From Alloyangia pacifica (GTDB taxonomy: Bacteria; Pseudomonadota; Alphaproteobacteria; Rhodobacterales; Rhodobacteraceae): 64,000 bases of DNA. A program made the position numbers and the translations under genes. The first letter of the stretch is position 1; every line of letters starts with the position of its first letter. Shown here in pieces: positions 1 through 8,235 of this stretch. The stretch covers positions 186,001 to 250,000 of the forward strand of contig NZ_FOZW01000003.1 of assembly GCF_900116195.1 (NCBI RefSeq). Reading direction: 5' to 3'. The notes beneath the pieces are model-generated. The model was not told where the DNA came from. It was given only the letters and a program-made list of their open reading frames with translations, and did not search any database.

Positions 1-2399
1 AAGGCCACCACCGGCAGGCCGGTGGCCAGCATCTCGTGGGTGGTGAAGGAGAAGGTCTCGGGCCAGATCGAGGGCATCAGCCAGCCGCAGATCCCGTAGC
101 GCGCCACCAGTCCCGGCAGGTCGCGCAGCTCGTAGCTGCCGTGCACGAGGCTCGGCGCGGCCAGCGCGTAGGCCGGGTCGAGCTGGCCCAGCACCACCAG
201 CCGCGCGGCGCCGGAGCGGGCCAGCGCGCGGCTCATCTCCTGCAGCAGCGCCGCGCCCTTCTGCGCGCCGATATTGCCCAGCACACCGATCACCGGCGCC
301 CCGCCCTCGCCCGTCCCCGGCGCGATGCGCGGCGGCACCGCCGGCAGCGCGTGCGGCACCACCGCGATGCGCGCCGCCACCTGCGGGTAGGCCTCGGCGA
401 GAATATCGCGGCTGGAGCCGGAGAAGACCTCGATGCGCCGCGCCGCCGCCAGCAGCCGGCCCCAGTTTTCCTGCCATTCGGCCAGCGGCGTCACCCGCCC
501 GTCCGGCCCCTGGTAGCGGTGCACCCGGTCCTGTGCCCTGTTCTGGGCCCTGTTCTGTGCCCGAACCTCTCCCTGCCCGGCCCGCGGCACGCCGTGATAG
601 GCGCCGTCGTCGCCGAGCAGCGTGTAGGAGGGGCTGATCGGGAAGAAGTCGTGCAGCAGCACCTCCACCTCGCCGCCCTGCCCCGCCAGCTGCAGCAGCT
701 GCCCGGGCAGCGCCGCGGCATCGCGCGCGCCGACCCCGCAGGAATAGACGATGCGGCGCTCGGGCAGCAGCGCCACCAGCCGCGCCACCAGCGCAAAATC
801 ATTGGTCAGCCCGCGGGTCGCGCCGCTGGGCCCGTGCAGTTCCAGCTTCCAGCGGTGCCCCTGCCCGACCCGCAGCACCAGCGCCGACTGCCCGGCCCGG
901 GTGGCCTGGGCGATGCGCCCCTGCAGGTAGCTCTCGGCGCCGCCGCCGAGCGCATGGGCGAGATAGACCGGCACCGGGCCCGCCTGACTCTGGGCCTGCA
1001 TCTGCGCCTGTCTCTGCGCCGCCAGAACCAACCCCAGCGCCAGCCGCCCGGTGGCCAGCGGGTCGCGGCGGATGAACTCCTGCACCTCGGCGTCATATTC
1101 CGGGTAGCGCGCAGCGATCACCCTCAGGTTGCGCTCGAGCAGGCGCTGCTTGTCGGCATTGCCGAAGGACTGCCCGCCGCGATGCTCGACGAAGAGGTTG
1201 GACGCGCAGAGATGCCGCCCGCCAAGCGCCGCCACCTTGCGGCACCAGTCGTTCTCCTCGCCGTAGCCGCGGCCGAAAGTGGTGTCGAACTCCGGCACCT
1301 GCGCGAGAAAGCGCGGCGCCAGCGCCATGCAGAAGCCGACGCCGGTGGGCGCCTCGGCGAGACCGGCGCGCGGGTCGAACCCCGCCGCCGCCGCGTCGAG
1401 CGCGTCGCCGTCGCCGGGCGCGAGATCATTGCGCTGGCAGATCACCGGCACGGTGAAGATCTCGGCGTCGTTGGACATCGGCGTGACCGAGGCGACATCG
1501 GGCTCGCCGAGCGGCGCCAGCAGCCGCGGCAGCCAGCCTGGCGGCACCATGGCGTCGGAGTTGACCAGCACCACCGGGTCTCCGGGCCAGCGCGCCCGCG
1601 CCTCGGCGAAGCCGCGGTTGACCGTGCCGATGAAGCCGAGGTTGGCAGGGTTCTCCAGCAGCGTGACCTGCGGACGTCCCGCGGCCCAGTCGCGCAGCAG
1701 CGGTCGCACCCTGGGGTCGGGCGAGGCATCGTCGATCAGCAGCAGCCGCCAGGCGTCGCCCGAGTTCCGGGCGATCCGCGCCAGCGTCTCGGGCAGCAGG
1801 TCGGCGGCATTGTAGACCGGCAGGATCAGCGTCGCGGCGCGCTCGGGCGGGGCGGCGGGCGGGGTTTCCGGCAGCAGCGCCGCCTCGATCTCCACCGCCT
1901 CCGAGCGCGGCACCAGTCCGAGCCGCTCCTTGACCGTCTCGCGCGCCCCGAGATCGCCCTGCCACTTCCAGCGGTGGATCAACGGCGCCAGCACCGCGAG
2001 GCTGCGGGCGAAGCGCAGCGCCAGCGGCAGCCGCGCCCGCAGCAGGCCGGCGCGCGAGAAGCCGGGCAGGCTCTGGCGGCTGGCGGGCTGGCCGGCGGCG
2101 CGTTCGGCCAGCAGGTCGAGCGGCCCGGCCTCGCAGGGGATGTCGAGCGAAAAGCCGCGCCGCGCGCTGCCGCCGTCGATGACAGCGGGCACCGTCCAGG
2201 CGCGGGTGCGGTTCACCGAAAGCCCGACGCGCTCGGCCTCGGCCCAGCCCTCGACGTGGATGCGGTGGCGGCGCAGGGCGATGCGGGTGATCTCGCCATA
2301 GGCCCTGCCCTGCGGGTCGGTCAGCGTGACGCCGGGACGATCCAGCGCGAGGTTCATCTCCGCGTAGCGCCGGAAAATGCGACTGAGCTGACCGAGCAA
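1..2399 (-). CDS. GT2/GT4 fusion glycosyltransferase, C-terminus cut by window edge
   Basis: The minus-strand frame is open from a stop at 2418-2420 to the window edge, so about 800 N-terminal residues are visible. After a variable N-terminal region there is a GT2 domain (LILPVYNAAD, LLIDDASPD, VLVNSDAMV, then GRGYGEENDWCRKV). The second half looks like a GT4-type domain (PVIGVLGNIGAQKGA, MPSIWPETFSFTTHEMLATG). It probably transfers sugars to a surface polysaccharide from the cytosolic face. I chose a TTG start at 2399 because GGGAGG lies five bases upstream; the next ATG in frame is at 2357 and has no such site. Short in-frame Gln/Ala/Arg repeats near 965-1020 and 527-566 look like slippage products. 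The opposite strand also carries a long open frame across this interval, but it has no family motifs. Confidence 0.8.
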   Translation of the reverse strand, partial: MLGQLSRIFRRYAEMNLALDRPGVTLTDPQGRAYGEITRIALRRHRIHVEGWAEAERVGLSVNRTRAWTVPAVIDGGSARRGFSLDIPCEAGPLDLLAERAAGQPASRQSLPGFSRAGLLRARLPLALRFARSLAVLAPLIHRWKWQGDLGARETVKERLGLVPRSEAVEIEAALLPETPPAAPPERAATLILPVYNAADLLPETLARIARNSGDAWRLLLIDDASPDPRVRPLLRDWAAGRPQVTLLENPANLGFIGTVNRGFAEARARWPGDPVVLVNSDAMVPPGWLPRLLAPLGEPDVASVTPMSNDAEIFTVPVICQRNDLAPGDGDALDAAAAGFDPRAGLAEAPTGVGFCMALAPRFLAQVPEFDTTFGRGYGEENDWCRKVAALGGRHLCASNLFVEHRGGQSFGNADKQRLLERNLRVIAARYPEYDAEVQEFIRRDPLATGRLALGLVLAAQRQAQMQAQSQAGPVPVYLAHALGGGAESYLQGRIAQATRAGQSALVLRVGQGHRWKLELHGPSGATRGLTNDFALVARLVALLPERRIVYSCGVGARDAAALPGQLLQLAGQGGEVEVLLHDFFPISPSYTLLGDDGAYHGVPRAGQGEVRAQNRAQNRAQDRVHRYQGPDGRVTPLAEWQENWGRLLAAARRIEVFSGSSRDILAEAYPQVAARIAVVPHALPAVPPRIAPGTGEGGAPVIGVLGNIGAQKGAALLQEMSRALARSGAARLVVLGQLDPAYALAAPSLVHGSYELRDLPGLVARYGICGWLMPSIWPETFSFTTHEMLATGLPVVA

Positions 2400-2498
2400 T
2401 GGCGCCTCCCGCCTGAGCTAACACCCTAGGATTACGTCGCGTTGGTCATTGCGGCAAGACGCAGGGCGCGGCGCGCCGGCGGCCGCCTGCCGCAAAAT

Positions 2499-2513
2499 GT
2501 TTCGCTGCGAAAC
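2499..2513. promoter_or_regulatory. parS-like centromere site 1
   Basis: GTTTCGCTGCGAAAC is a perfect palindrome with 7-bp arms around one central base, lying just downstream of parB. The same 19-bp core (AAAT plus the palindrome) recurs at 3725 and 6656 in the same orientation. Its form resembles chromosomal parS (TGTTTCACGTGAAACA), so it is the likely ParB binding site. The binding itself is inferred. Confidence 0.75.
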
Positions 2514-2566
2514 ACTGCCGCGGGCACGGCCTGCCGGGCGCGCGATCCGCGCCCGGCAGGGGCAGG

Positions 2567-3640
2567 TCAGCCCTCCAGCCGCGCTGCCAGCCAGGCGGCC
2601 AGATCGGCGCCAAGCTCGGTGTCGGCGGCGGGGCCGTCGAGCTCCAGCCGGGAGCCCCTGCGGCGCAGGGTCAGACCCGGCCATCGGGCCAGGGTCTCGG
2701 GGGCGGATTTCGGCTCGGTTTTCGGCTCTGTGTAAGGGGTTCGAGCCTCATCGAGCGGGGCAGGGGCGGCGCTCATGCAGGCGGTGAGGACCGCCCGCTC
2801 GGCGGCCGCATCGGCGGCGGGCGCCGCCCTCAGCGCCTGCGCGATCTCCTGCGCCAGCCGCGGCCGCTCGCGCAGCTGCTGCGCCAGCTCGAGCCCGGCA
2901 CGCTCGCTCAGCGCCTCGGGGAAGCGCAGCACCCGGTCGAGGCTCTTCACGATGCCGATGAAGGAGCCGATCTTCGAGCGCCGCGCCCGCGGCACCGCGC
3001 CGAAGAGCGTCGCCAGCGCATCCTTCTCGGAGGCGAAGACGCCGCGCTCGGCGGATTTCACCACGATGCGGGCGCGTTCGTAATGGCTGAGGTTGGCGCG
3101 GATCTCGTTCTCCTCGATCATCGCCAGGTAAGCCGCATGCCCGTCCTCGGGACGGCGCAGCAGCGCCAGCACCGTGCCGAAGCGCGCCTCGCCGGTTTCC
3201 TCGTGCAGCGCCGCCAGCGCGCGGCAGCGGCGCCAGCCCGAGAGCAGCCCGTAGGCGGCGCGGCCGGGCAGGGCGACCACCTCGATCGGGGTCTGCTGGC
3301 CGCGCGCCCGCAGGCTCTCGCGCAGGGCCTCGGCCTCCTCGGGGTCCTCGGCGACACGGTCGCGCACCAGGTGGTTCATCTCGATCTGCTCGAGCGGCAC
3401 CTCCAGCACCAGCTTGCCCTCGCGCCGGGCGCTCTCCCAGCGCTCCGAAAGCTCCTCGAGCGCCGCGCTGGCCGCCGCTCCGGCCGCCACGTCGGCGATC
3501 GGCGCCGCCCGCCGCGCGGGGCCGCCGAACATGGATTTCGTCTCGGGGGCGGCGACGCCGGTCTCCGCGCCGATCTCGCCTCCGACGTCACTGCCGGCGA
3601 TCGCGGGTCCGAGCGGGGTCAGTCTCTTGCGCTTGGCCAT
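2567..3640 (-). CDS. parB: ParB plasmid partition protein
   Basis: This 357-residue ParB/Spo0J-like protein binds centromere sites and links the plasmid to ParA for segregation. The sequence shows the ParB nuclease-like box (LSGWRRCRALAAL, about residue 135), the ENEIRANLSHYERARI box II (about 175) and an HTH-like stretch (SKIGSFIGIVKSLDRVLRFP). A Pro/Ala-rich linker and a small C-terminal domain, presumably for dimerisation, follow. The N-terminus is Lys/Arg-rich, typical of plasmid ParBs. It lies about 100 bp downstream of parA on the same strand, with a parS-like site between the genes and another after its stop, so the pair is probably one autoregulated operon. Confidence 0.9.
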   Translation of the reverse strand: MAKRKRLTPLGPAIAGSDVGGEIGAETGVAAPETKSMFGGPARRAAPIADVAAGAAASAALEELSERWESARREGKLVLEVPLEQIEMNHLVRDRVAEDPEEAEALRESLRARGQQTPIEVVALPGRAAYGLLSGWRRCRALAALHEETGEARFGTVLALLRRPEDGHAAYLAMIEENEIRANLSHYERARIVVKSAERGVFASEKDALATLFGAVPRARRSKIGSFIGIVKSLDRVLRFPEALSERAGLELAQQLRERPRLAQEIAQALRAAPAADAAAERAVLTACMSAAPAPLDEARTPYTEPKTEPKSAPETLARWPGLTLRRRGSRLELDGPAADTELGADLAAWLAARLEG

Positions 3641-3724
3641 TCGTCTGCTCCTGTCAGCAAGGGGTCCGGCACAGAGCCGACCCGAACATGGTTAAGACGG
3701 GGTGACCCCGCCGCGCGGAAAAAT

Positions 3725-3739
3725 GTTTCGCTGCGAAAC
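3725..3739. promoter_or_regulatory. parS-like centromere site 2
   Basis: An identical GTTTCGCTGCGAAAC palindrome sits in the short gap between the parA stop (3746) and the parB start (3640). Its placement upstream of parB would let bound ParB influence parB expression. Confidence 0.75.
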
Positions 3740-3745
3740 AGAGTC

Positions 3746-5134
3746 TCATTCGGCCGCCCGCAGAGCCTGTTCGTCGCGCCGCCAGCTGCCCAGGAGCAGC
3801 TGCTTCAGAGCCGCATAGGTGGCGTCGAAGGTCTCGCGGCCGCGGGCGTAGGTCTCGCGGTTGAAGTCGCGGTAGTCCGCCTCGTAGATGCCGCGCACCT
3901 GTTCGCCGGCCTGGCCGATGAGCGCGGTGAAATCCTGCCGGTGCGGCGAGAGCACCGGCCCGAGGTAGGCCTGCATCAGCGCCGCCAGCTCGGCCTGCTG
4001 GGTGCCGTCGTAGCGGGTGATCACCGCGCGCACCGCGTCCCACTGGAACGACAGGCCGTCACGCCCCAGCGCCCGCGCCGCCATGTTCTCCGCCTCCTCG
4101 ATCGAGGAGAAGGTCGAATGCAGCATGTCGAAGAAGCGCCCGGTGGAGTCGAACTCGAGAAAGGACGCGCCGAGCGGCACCAGCAGGATGTCGGCGGCGG
4201 CGAGCCCGTTGATCGTCAGGTAGCCGAGGGCAGGGGGGGTATCGAGGAAGATCACGTCGTACTGATCGAGCAGCCCGTCCTCCTCGAGGCTCTCGGTCAG
4301 CGCGTCCCAGAGCTTCCAGCCGCGCGCCTGCATGCGCCAGACTGGGATCTGGAACTCGGCCCAGTAGAGGTTGAGCTGCGCGCCGATGAGATCGATGTTC
4401 GGCCAGTGGGTCTTCTGCACGAGGTCGGGCGCCCGCGCCTCCAGCGCCTCGGTCAGCGTCTCGTCGAGCGGCAGCGGCGCCTCGCCCCGGTCCATGCGGC
4501 GCTGGTTCTCGCCGCGCAGGTGCCGGGCGTAATGGCGCGCCAGCAGCGGGAAGACCGTCTGCCATTCATCCTCGACCTTGCCGCCGAAGATCGAGGTCAT
4601 CGAGCCCTGGCTGTCGAGGTCGATCACCAGCACCTTGTAGCCGTCGAGCGCCGCCGACATCGCCAGATGCGCGCAGGTCGAGGTCTTGCCGACGCCACCC
4701 TTGAAGTTGGCGACGGCGACCATCTTGGCCGGCAGACCCTCGGGGCGCCAGGGCAGGTAGTTCTTGGTCTTCGACCCGCCGGCGGCGAAATGCGCGCGCA
4801 GCCGCAGCACCTCCTCGAAGGTGAACCACTTGGCGCCGCCCTCGGTCTCCGAGCGGCCCTGCGGCAGCTCGGGGTTCTGCTTCAGCACCCGGCGGAAATG
4901 GCCGACCGCGACGGGGATCAGATAGCGGGTGATCTCCCAGGTCGAGAAGAGCCGCAGGCTGCGCCCGCCGTTCTCCTCCAGCCCGCGCCCGGCGAGATCG
5001 GCACGGCCCGCCTCGCAGGCCCGCGAGATGGCGGCAAAGCCGCCGGTCTCGAAGGGCCCGCCAAGGGCGCTCAGCGCGGCGTCGGGATCGATGTTGAAAT
5101 AGGGGGGGAGCTCGGTCTTGCTCTCGGGCTTCAT
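3746..5134 (-). CDS. parA: ParA plasmid partition ATPase
   Basis: This is a P-loop ATPase that moves plasmid copies apart together with ParB. Seen here: a deviant Walker A (KGGVGKTS, about residues 145-152), a Walker A'-type VLVIDLDSQGSMT stretch, and FLDTPPALGYLTINGL as Walker B with the following switch. The first 140 residues are an N-terminal extension with a MerR/HTH-like segment (KWFTFEEVLRLRAHF), as in large plasmid ParAs that bind their own promoter. I chose the ATG at 5134 because AGCAGGGA precedes it; an in-frame ATG at 5194 would add 20 residues but has no ribosome site. It is divergent from repA across the origin region. Confidence 0.9.
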   Translation of the reverse strand: MKPESKTELPPYFNIDPDAALSALGGPFETGGFAAISRACEAGRADLAGRGLEENGGRSLRLFSTWEITRYLIPVAVGHFRRVLKQNPELPQGRSETEGGAKWFTFEEVLRLRAHFAAGGSKTKNYLPWRPEGLPAKMVAVANFKGGVGKTSTCAHLAMSAALDGYKVLVIDLDSQGSMTSIFGGKVEDEWQTVFPLLARHYARHLRGENQRRMDRGEAPLPLDETLTEALEARAPDLVQKTHWPNIDLIGAQLNLYWAEFQIPVWRMQARGWKLWDALTESLEEDGLLDQYDVIFLDTPPALGYLTINGLAAADILLVPLGASFLEFDSTGRFFDMLHSTFSSIEEAENMAARALGRDGLSFQWDAVRAVITRYDGTQQAELAALMQAYLGPVLSPHRQDFTALIGQAGEQVRGIYEADYRDFNRETYARGRETFDATYAALKQLLLGSWRRDEQALRAAE

Positions 5135-5387
5135 GTCCCTGCTCTGCCTTCTATGTGTGGCGTTTTCCTGATGATACTCAAAAACGTCGTACATGGAAGG
5201 AAAAGCTCAACACAAGGCGAATTTCTTTGCAGATTCGGGAGGTTGGGGCAGGGGCTCGGCCGGGATTTCCGGGGCTGCCGCATCCGATGTGTTGTTATTT
5301 TTTGTTAGTTTATTCGTTACGGCTCCGGAAGGGCAAAGATATACATCTGATATTACAGTGAAAAATCGTGTCGCACTGGACATAGGT

Positions 5388-5445
5388 GACTCTGATACCA
5401 CGTTTGCCCGACTCTGATCCCCCGGCAATGCGACTCCGATCCCCC
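5388..5445 (+). repeat. Three iterons, 22-bp period
   Basis: GACTCTGAT at 5388 and 5410 and GACTCCGAT at 5432 are direct repeats spaced exactly 22 bp apart, about two helical turns. The last two extend to CGACTCYGATCCCCCG. They are the likely RepA binding sites. Confidence 0.7.
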
Positions 5446-5466
5446 GAAGTCGGGCTGGACGGGCGC

Positions 5467-5475
5467 TGTGGATAA
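5467..5475 (-). promoter_or_regulatory. Perfect DnaA box
   Basis: TGTGGATAA is the reverse complement of the consensus DnaA box TTATCCACA. It lies 27 bp downstream of the last iteron and about 100 bp before repA, where a host DnaA site is expected in an iteron origin. Confidence 0.7.
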
Positions 5476-5574
5476 ATCTAGGCTGGGCGTCACTGAAACC
5501 CCGATAGCGGGCGGGCGCAGATCCGCTGGAAAAGACGCTGGAAAAACCCGGGGGCAGGGTAGGGGCAGAGACGC

Positions 5575-6636
5575 ATGAGCGCAGCGACAGACAGGCCGGG
5601 GCAGGACCCCGCCGAGGGGGGTGGCCCCGGATCATCCGGGCAATCCGGGCCGGGCAGCACGGCGGATTTCTTCGTCTGCGACATCTTCGATCCGGCGCCC
5701 AAGGACGACCTCGGCTCGATGGAACACCCGATCTTCTCGCTCTCGACCCGGCCCGACCGGCGGGTGCTGAGCTACGCGCACAACGGCGCGACGATCGAGG
5801 TCACCCCCTCGGTGAAGGGCCGCGCGACGATCCACGACAAGGACATCCTGATCTACTGCGTCAGCCAGCTGATGGCCGGGCTCAACGCCGGGCGCGAGGT
5901 CTCGCGCACGCTGCAGATCAAGGCGCATGATCTGCTGGTCGCCACCAACCGCGACACCTCGGGCGATGCCTACACGCGGCTCAAGGAAGCCTTCGAGCGG
6001 CTCGCCGGCACGCGCATCACCACCAACCTCGAGACCGGCGGGCTGGAGACCACCCGCGGCTTCGGGCTGATCGAGAGCTGGGAGATCGTGCGCCGCGCCC
6101 GCGGCGGGCGGATGATCTCGGTGACGGTGACGCTCTCGGACTGGCTCTACCGCGCGGTGCTGGCGAACTCGGTGCTGACCCTCAGCCGCGATTACTTCCG
6201 CCTGCGCAAGCCGCTGGAGCGGCGGGTCTACGAGCTGGCGCGCAAGCATTGCGGCCGGCAGGCGAGCTGGCAGGTCTCGGTCGCCATCCTGCACAAGAAG
6301 TCCGGCTCGACCGCGCCGGTGCGGGTGTTCCGCGCCGCGCTGCGCAAGATGATCGCCGAGGCCAACCTGCCCGACTACGCACTGCGCGAGGCACCCGGCG
6401 ACATGATCGTCATCGAGCGGCTGCGCCCCGTGCGCGCCCCCGGCAGCGGCCCGCAGCTCTCGGAGGAGGCGCTCGACGCCGCCCGCGCGCTGCGCCCGGG
6501 CGAGGACGTGCACGCGCTGGCCGCCCGCTGGCGCGCCTGGTGGGACGAGACCGGCCGCCCCCGCCTCGGCCGCGCCGACGCCGCCTTCCTCGGCTGGGTG
6601 AAGGCGCAGGGCGGCGGGACTCAGGGACGCGGCTGA
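5575..6636 (+). CDS. repA: RepA-type plasmid replication initiator (RPA family)
   Basis: This 353-residue protein belongs to the replication initiator protein A family (PF10134), the RepA-type replicase of roseobacter plasmids. Recognisable parts are HPIFSLSTRPDRR near residue 50, VTPSVKGRATIHDKDILIYC, SGDAYTRLKEAFERLAGT, and the winged-helix section LSRDYFRLRKPLERRVYELARKHCG. It should bind the upstream iterons and open the origin. The first 45 residues are Gly/Pro/Asp-rich and poorly conserved in type. Start ATG 5575 follows a GGGGCAGAG ribosome site. It is divergent from parA, and a third parS-like site follows its stop. Confidence 0.9.
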   Translation: MSAATDRPGQDPAEGGGPGSSGQSGPGSTADFFVCDIFDPAPKDDLGSMEHPIFSLSTRPDRRVLSYAHNGATIEVTPSVKGRATIHDKDILIYCVSQLMAGLNAGREVSRTLQIKAHDLLVATNRDTSGDAYTRLKEAFERLAGTRITTNLETGGLETTRGFGLIESWEIVRRARGGRMISVTVTLSDWLYRAVLANSVLTLSRDYFRLRKPLERRVYELARKHCGRQASWQVSVAILHKKSGSTAPVRVFRAALRKMIAEANLPDYALREAPGDMIVIERLRPVRAPGSGPQLSEEALDAARALRPGEDVHALAARWRAWWDETGRPRLGRADAAFLGWVKAQGGGTQGRG

Positions 6637-6655
6637 GCGCGCCTCCGCGGCAAAT

Positions 6656-6670
6656 GTTTCGCTGCGAAAC
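6656..6670. promoter_or_regulatory. parS-like centromere site 3
   Basis: The third exact copy of GTTTCGCTGCGAAAC lies 20 bp after the repA stop. The three sites therefore sit at the end of parB, between parA and parB, and at the end of repA. Confidence 0.75.
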
Positions 6671-6689
6671 GGGCGGTGGGACGGCTTTG

Positions 6690-7110
6690 ACAGGCCGCGA
6701 CTATCGGTGGCTCTACGGCCGGGTGACCTTCGCCGCCGGCAGAGCGTGGCACAGGTCTCGGTCGAGGCCATCGGCTCCTCGCGGATCGAGGCCTTCACCT
6801 TCTCGCCGACCTGCTCAGCGGCACCGTGGTGCGCGACAGCAGCAACCTGCGCGCCAGCGACGGTCACTCCGAGGGGTTGGAGGGGGATGGCGCAGTCTAC
6901 GGCGGCGCGGTGGTGGATGCCTTTGTCTTCGATCCCGCCGACAAGGGGAGCGGCCGGGTGCGGCAGCTGGACGCTTGGGACAGCGTGGAATTCAACGGCT
7001 TCGGCCATGCCAATGTCGCCGAGACCATCTCGCACATGCGCACCCGGGCGGTCACGCCGGGTCCCGAAAACCGGGCGCTCGGTCCCGGTTTCACGCCGCA
7101 GGATGATTAA
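6690..7110 (+). pseudogene. Decayed C-terminal fragment of an RTX/calcium-binding-type protein
   Basis: No intact gene covers this stretch. Protein-like sequence can be read in two plus frames: VAQVSVEAIGSSRIEAFTF, then after a shift near 6810 GTVVRDSSNLRASDGHSEGL, FVFDPADKGSGRVRQLDAWD and VEFNGFGHANVAETISHM, ending at 7108-7110. The FVFDP...D.W..V.F.GFG pattern resembles the C-terminal part of secreted calcium-binding (serralysin/RTX-like) proteins, but no glycine-rich nonapeptides remain. A frameshift plus the missing N-terminal part make it a remnant, perhaps left by recombination next to the replication module. The family assignment is tentative. Confidence 0.4.
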
Positions 7111-7218
7111 ACCTGGATTAAAACCTTCGTGCACAAGGAAGGATGGTTTAGCCTGATGCCGGGAAATCCTGATGCCGGCACATCCTGCCAAACGGCGCCA
7201 ACAGGGAGAGCATGAAAC

Positions 7219-8235
7219 ATGTCGAACCCATACGAGAGCCTGCCCGACCAGAACTTCTGGAAGACCGGGGTCTTTGCCGCAAGGGACGCCATCGAGCCGC
7301 GTGTGAGCAAGGTCTTCCACATCGCTCCGAGCGACAGGATCATGACGGCCGGCAGCTGCTTTGCGCAGAACGTCGCCCTCCACCTGCGCAAGCGGGACGA
7401 TATCAGCTTCTACACCGCCGAACCCCTCCGCGAGGGGGAGCCGGTCTTCTCGGCGCGTTACGGCAACATCTATACCGCGCATCAGCTCCTGCAGATCTTC
7501 GACGAATGCATGAGCGGCGATGTCGATCCCGAATGCGCGATACGGCGGCGCGACGGCCGCTTCGTGGACATCAACCGCCCCTACATGGAAAAGGACGGCT
7601 TCGCGCGGGCGCAGGATGTCCTCGAGGCGCGGCGCAGCCATCTCGAGGCGGTGCGCCTGGCCTTTTCCCAGGCGGATATCCTGATCTTCACCCTGGGGCT
7701 GACCGAAGCCTGGGTGTCCCCCGGCGGAGACCGCGTCTTCCCGATCTGCCCCGGGGTCTACTCGGATGACGCGGCGCGCGCCTTCGAGTTCAAGAACTAC
7801 AGCTTCTCCGAGATCCGCCAGGCGATGGAGAGCTTTCTCGAAAAGCTGACAGCCCTCAATCCGCATGTGAAGGTCCTGCTGACCGTCTCGCCGGTGCCGC
7901 TGACGGCCACCTACACCGAGGACCACGTGCTGGTGGCGACCATGCACAGCAAGTCCGTGCTGCGCGTCATCTGCAGCGAGATGGTCCAGGCCCACGACGC
8001 TGTCTTCTACTTCCCGTCCTACGAGATGATCTCCAACGCCTATGTCGGGGCGACGGCCTACGCCCCGGAGAATCTGCGCGAGGTCGATCCCGCGGCCATC
8101 GAAAAGGTCATGACGTTCTTCGAGAAGCTGTACCTCGACGAGGGCTCCGGAACCCGGGGCGCGGCAGACCCGTTCGGGGAGGCGGCCGAGGCGATCTGCG
8201 AAGACGTGGAAATCGAGAGAAGCGTCGGGTTCTGA
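7219..8235 (+). CDS. GSCFA family protein
   Basis: A 338-residue protein with the family-defining GSCFA motif (IMTAGSCFAQNVA, about residue 43). GSCFA proteins are SGNH-hydrolase-like and are often found with polysaccharide genes; their substrates are unknown. Also visible are IFTLGLTEAW (about 157) and LLTVSPVPLTATY (about 218), two further conserved blocks. The start has GGGAG upstream, and the stop overlaps the next start as TGATG, so it is translationally coupled to the WcbI-like gene. A role in acyl or polysaccharide modification is inferred. Confidence 0.85.
   Translation: MSNPYESLPDQNFWKTGVFAARDAIEPRVSKVFHIAPSDRIMTAGSCFAQNVALHLRKRDDISFYTAEPLREGEPVFSARYGNIYTAHQLLQIFDECMSGDVDPECAIRRRDGRFVDINRPYMEKDGFARAQDVLEARRSHLEAVRLAFSQADILIFTLGLTEAWVSPGGDRVFPICPGVYSDDAARAFEFKNYSFSEIRQAMESFLEKLTALNPHVKVLLTVSPVPLTATYTEDHVLVATMHSKSVLRVICSEMVQAHDAVFYFPSYEMISNAYVGATAYAPENLREVDPAAIEKVMTFFEKLYLDEGSGTRGAADPFGEAAEAICEDVEIERSVGF

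Larger units (their letters stand above)
5135..5574. other. Probable plasmid origin region (oriV) between parA and repA
   Basis: This 440-bp non-coding stretch separates the divergent parA and repA. It contains an AT-rich segment around 5285-5370 (runs such as TGTTGTTATTTTTTGTTAG), then three iteron-like direct repeats at 5388, 5410 and 5432, then a perfect DnaA box at 5467. An AT-rich melting zone, iterons and a DnaA box next to an initiator gene are the standard layout of an iteron-type origin. The parA and repA promoters must also lie here, but I could not pick convincing hexamers. Confidence 0.7.

Noticed and set aside
36-2429. Long plus-strand open frame opposite the edge glycosyltransferase
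   Set aside because: Composed of Arg/His/Gln/Ala-rich sequence without motifs; the minus strand carries clear GT2 and GT4 motifs. High-GC shadow.
3083-5308. Plus-strand open frame opposite parB and parA
   Set aside because: Shadow of two well-recognised genes; no family pattern.
5632-7995. Minus-strand 787-codon frame opposite repA and the GSCFA gene
   Set aside because: Crosses the third parS-like site and two real plus-strand genes; no motifs.
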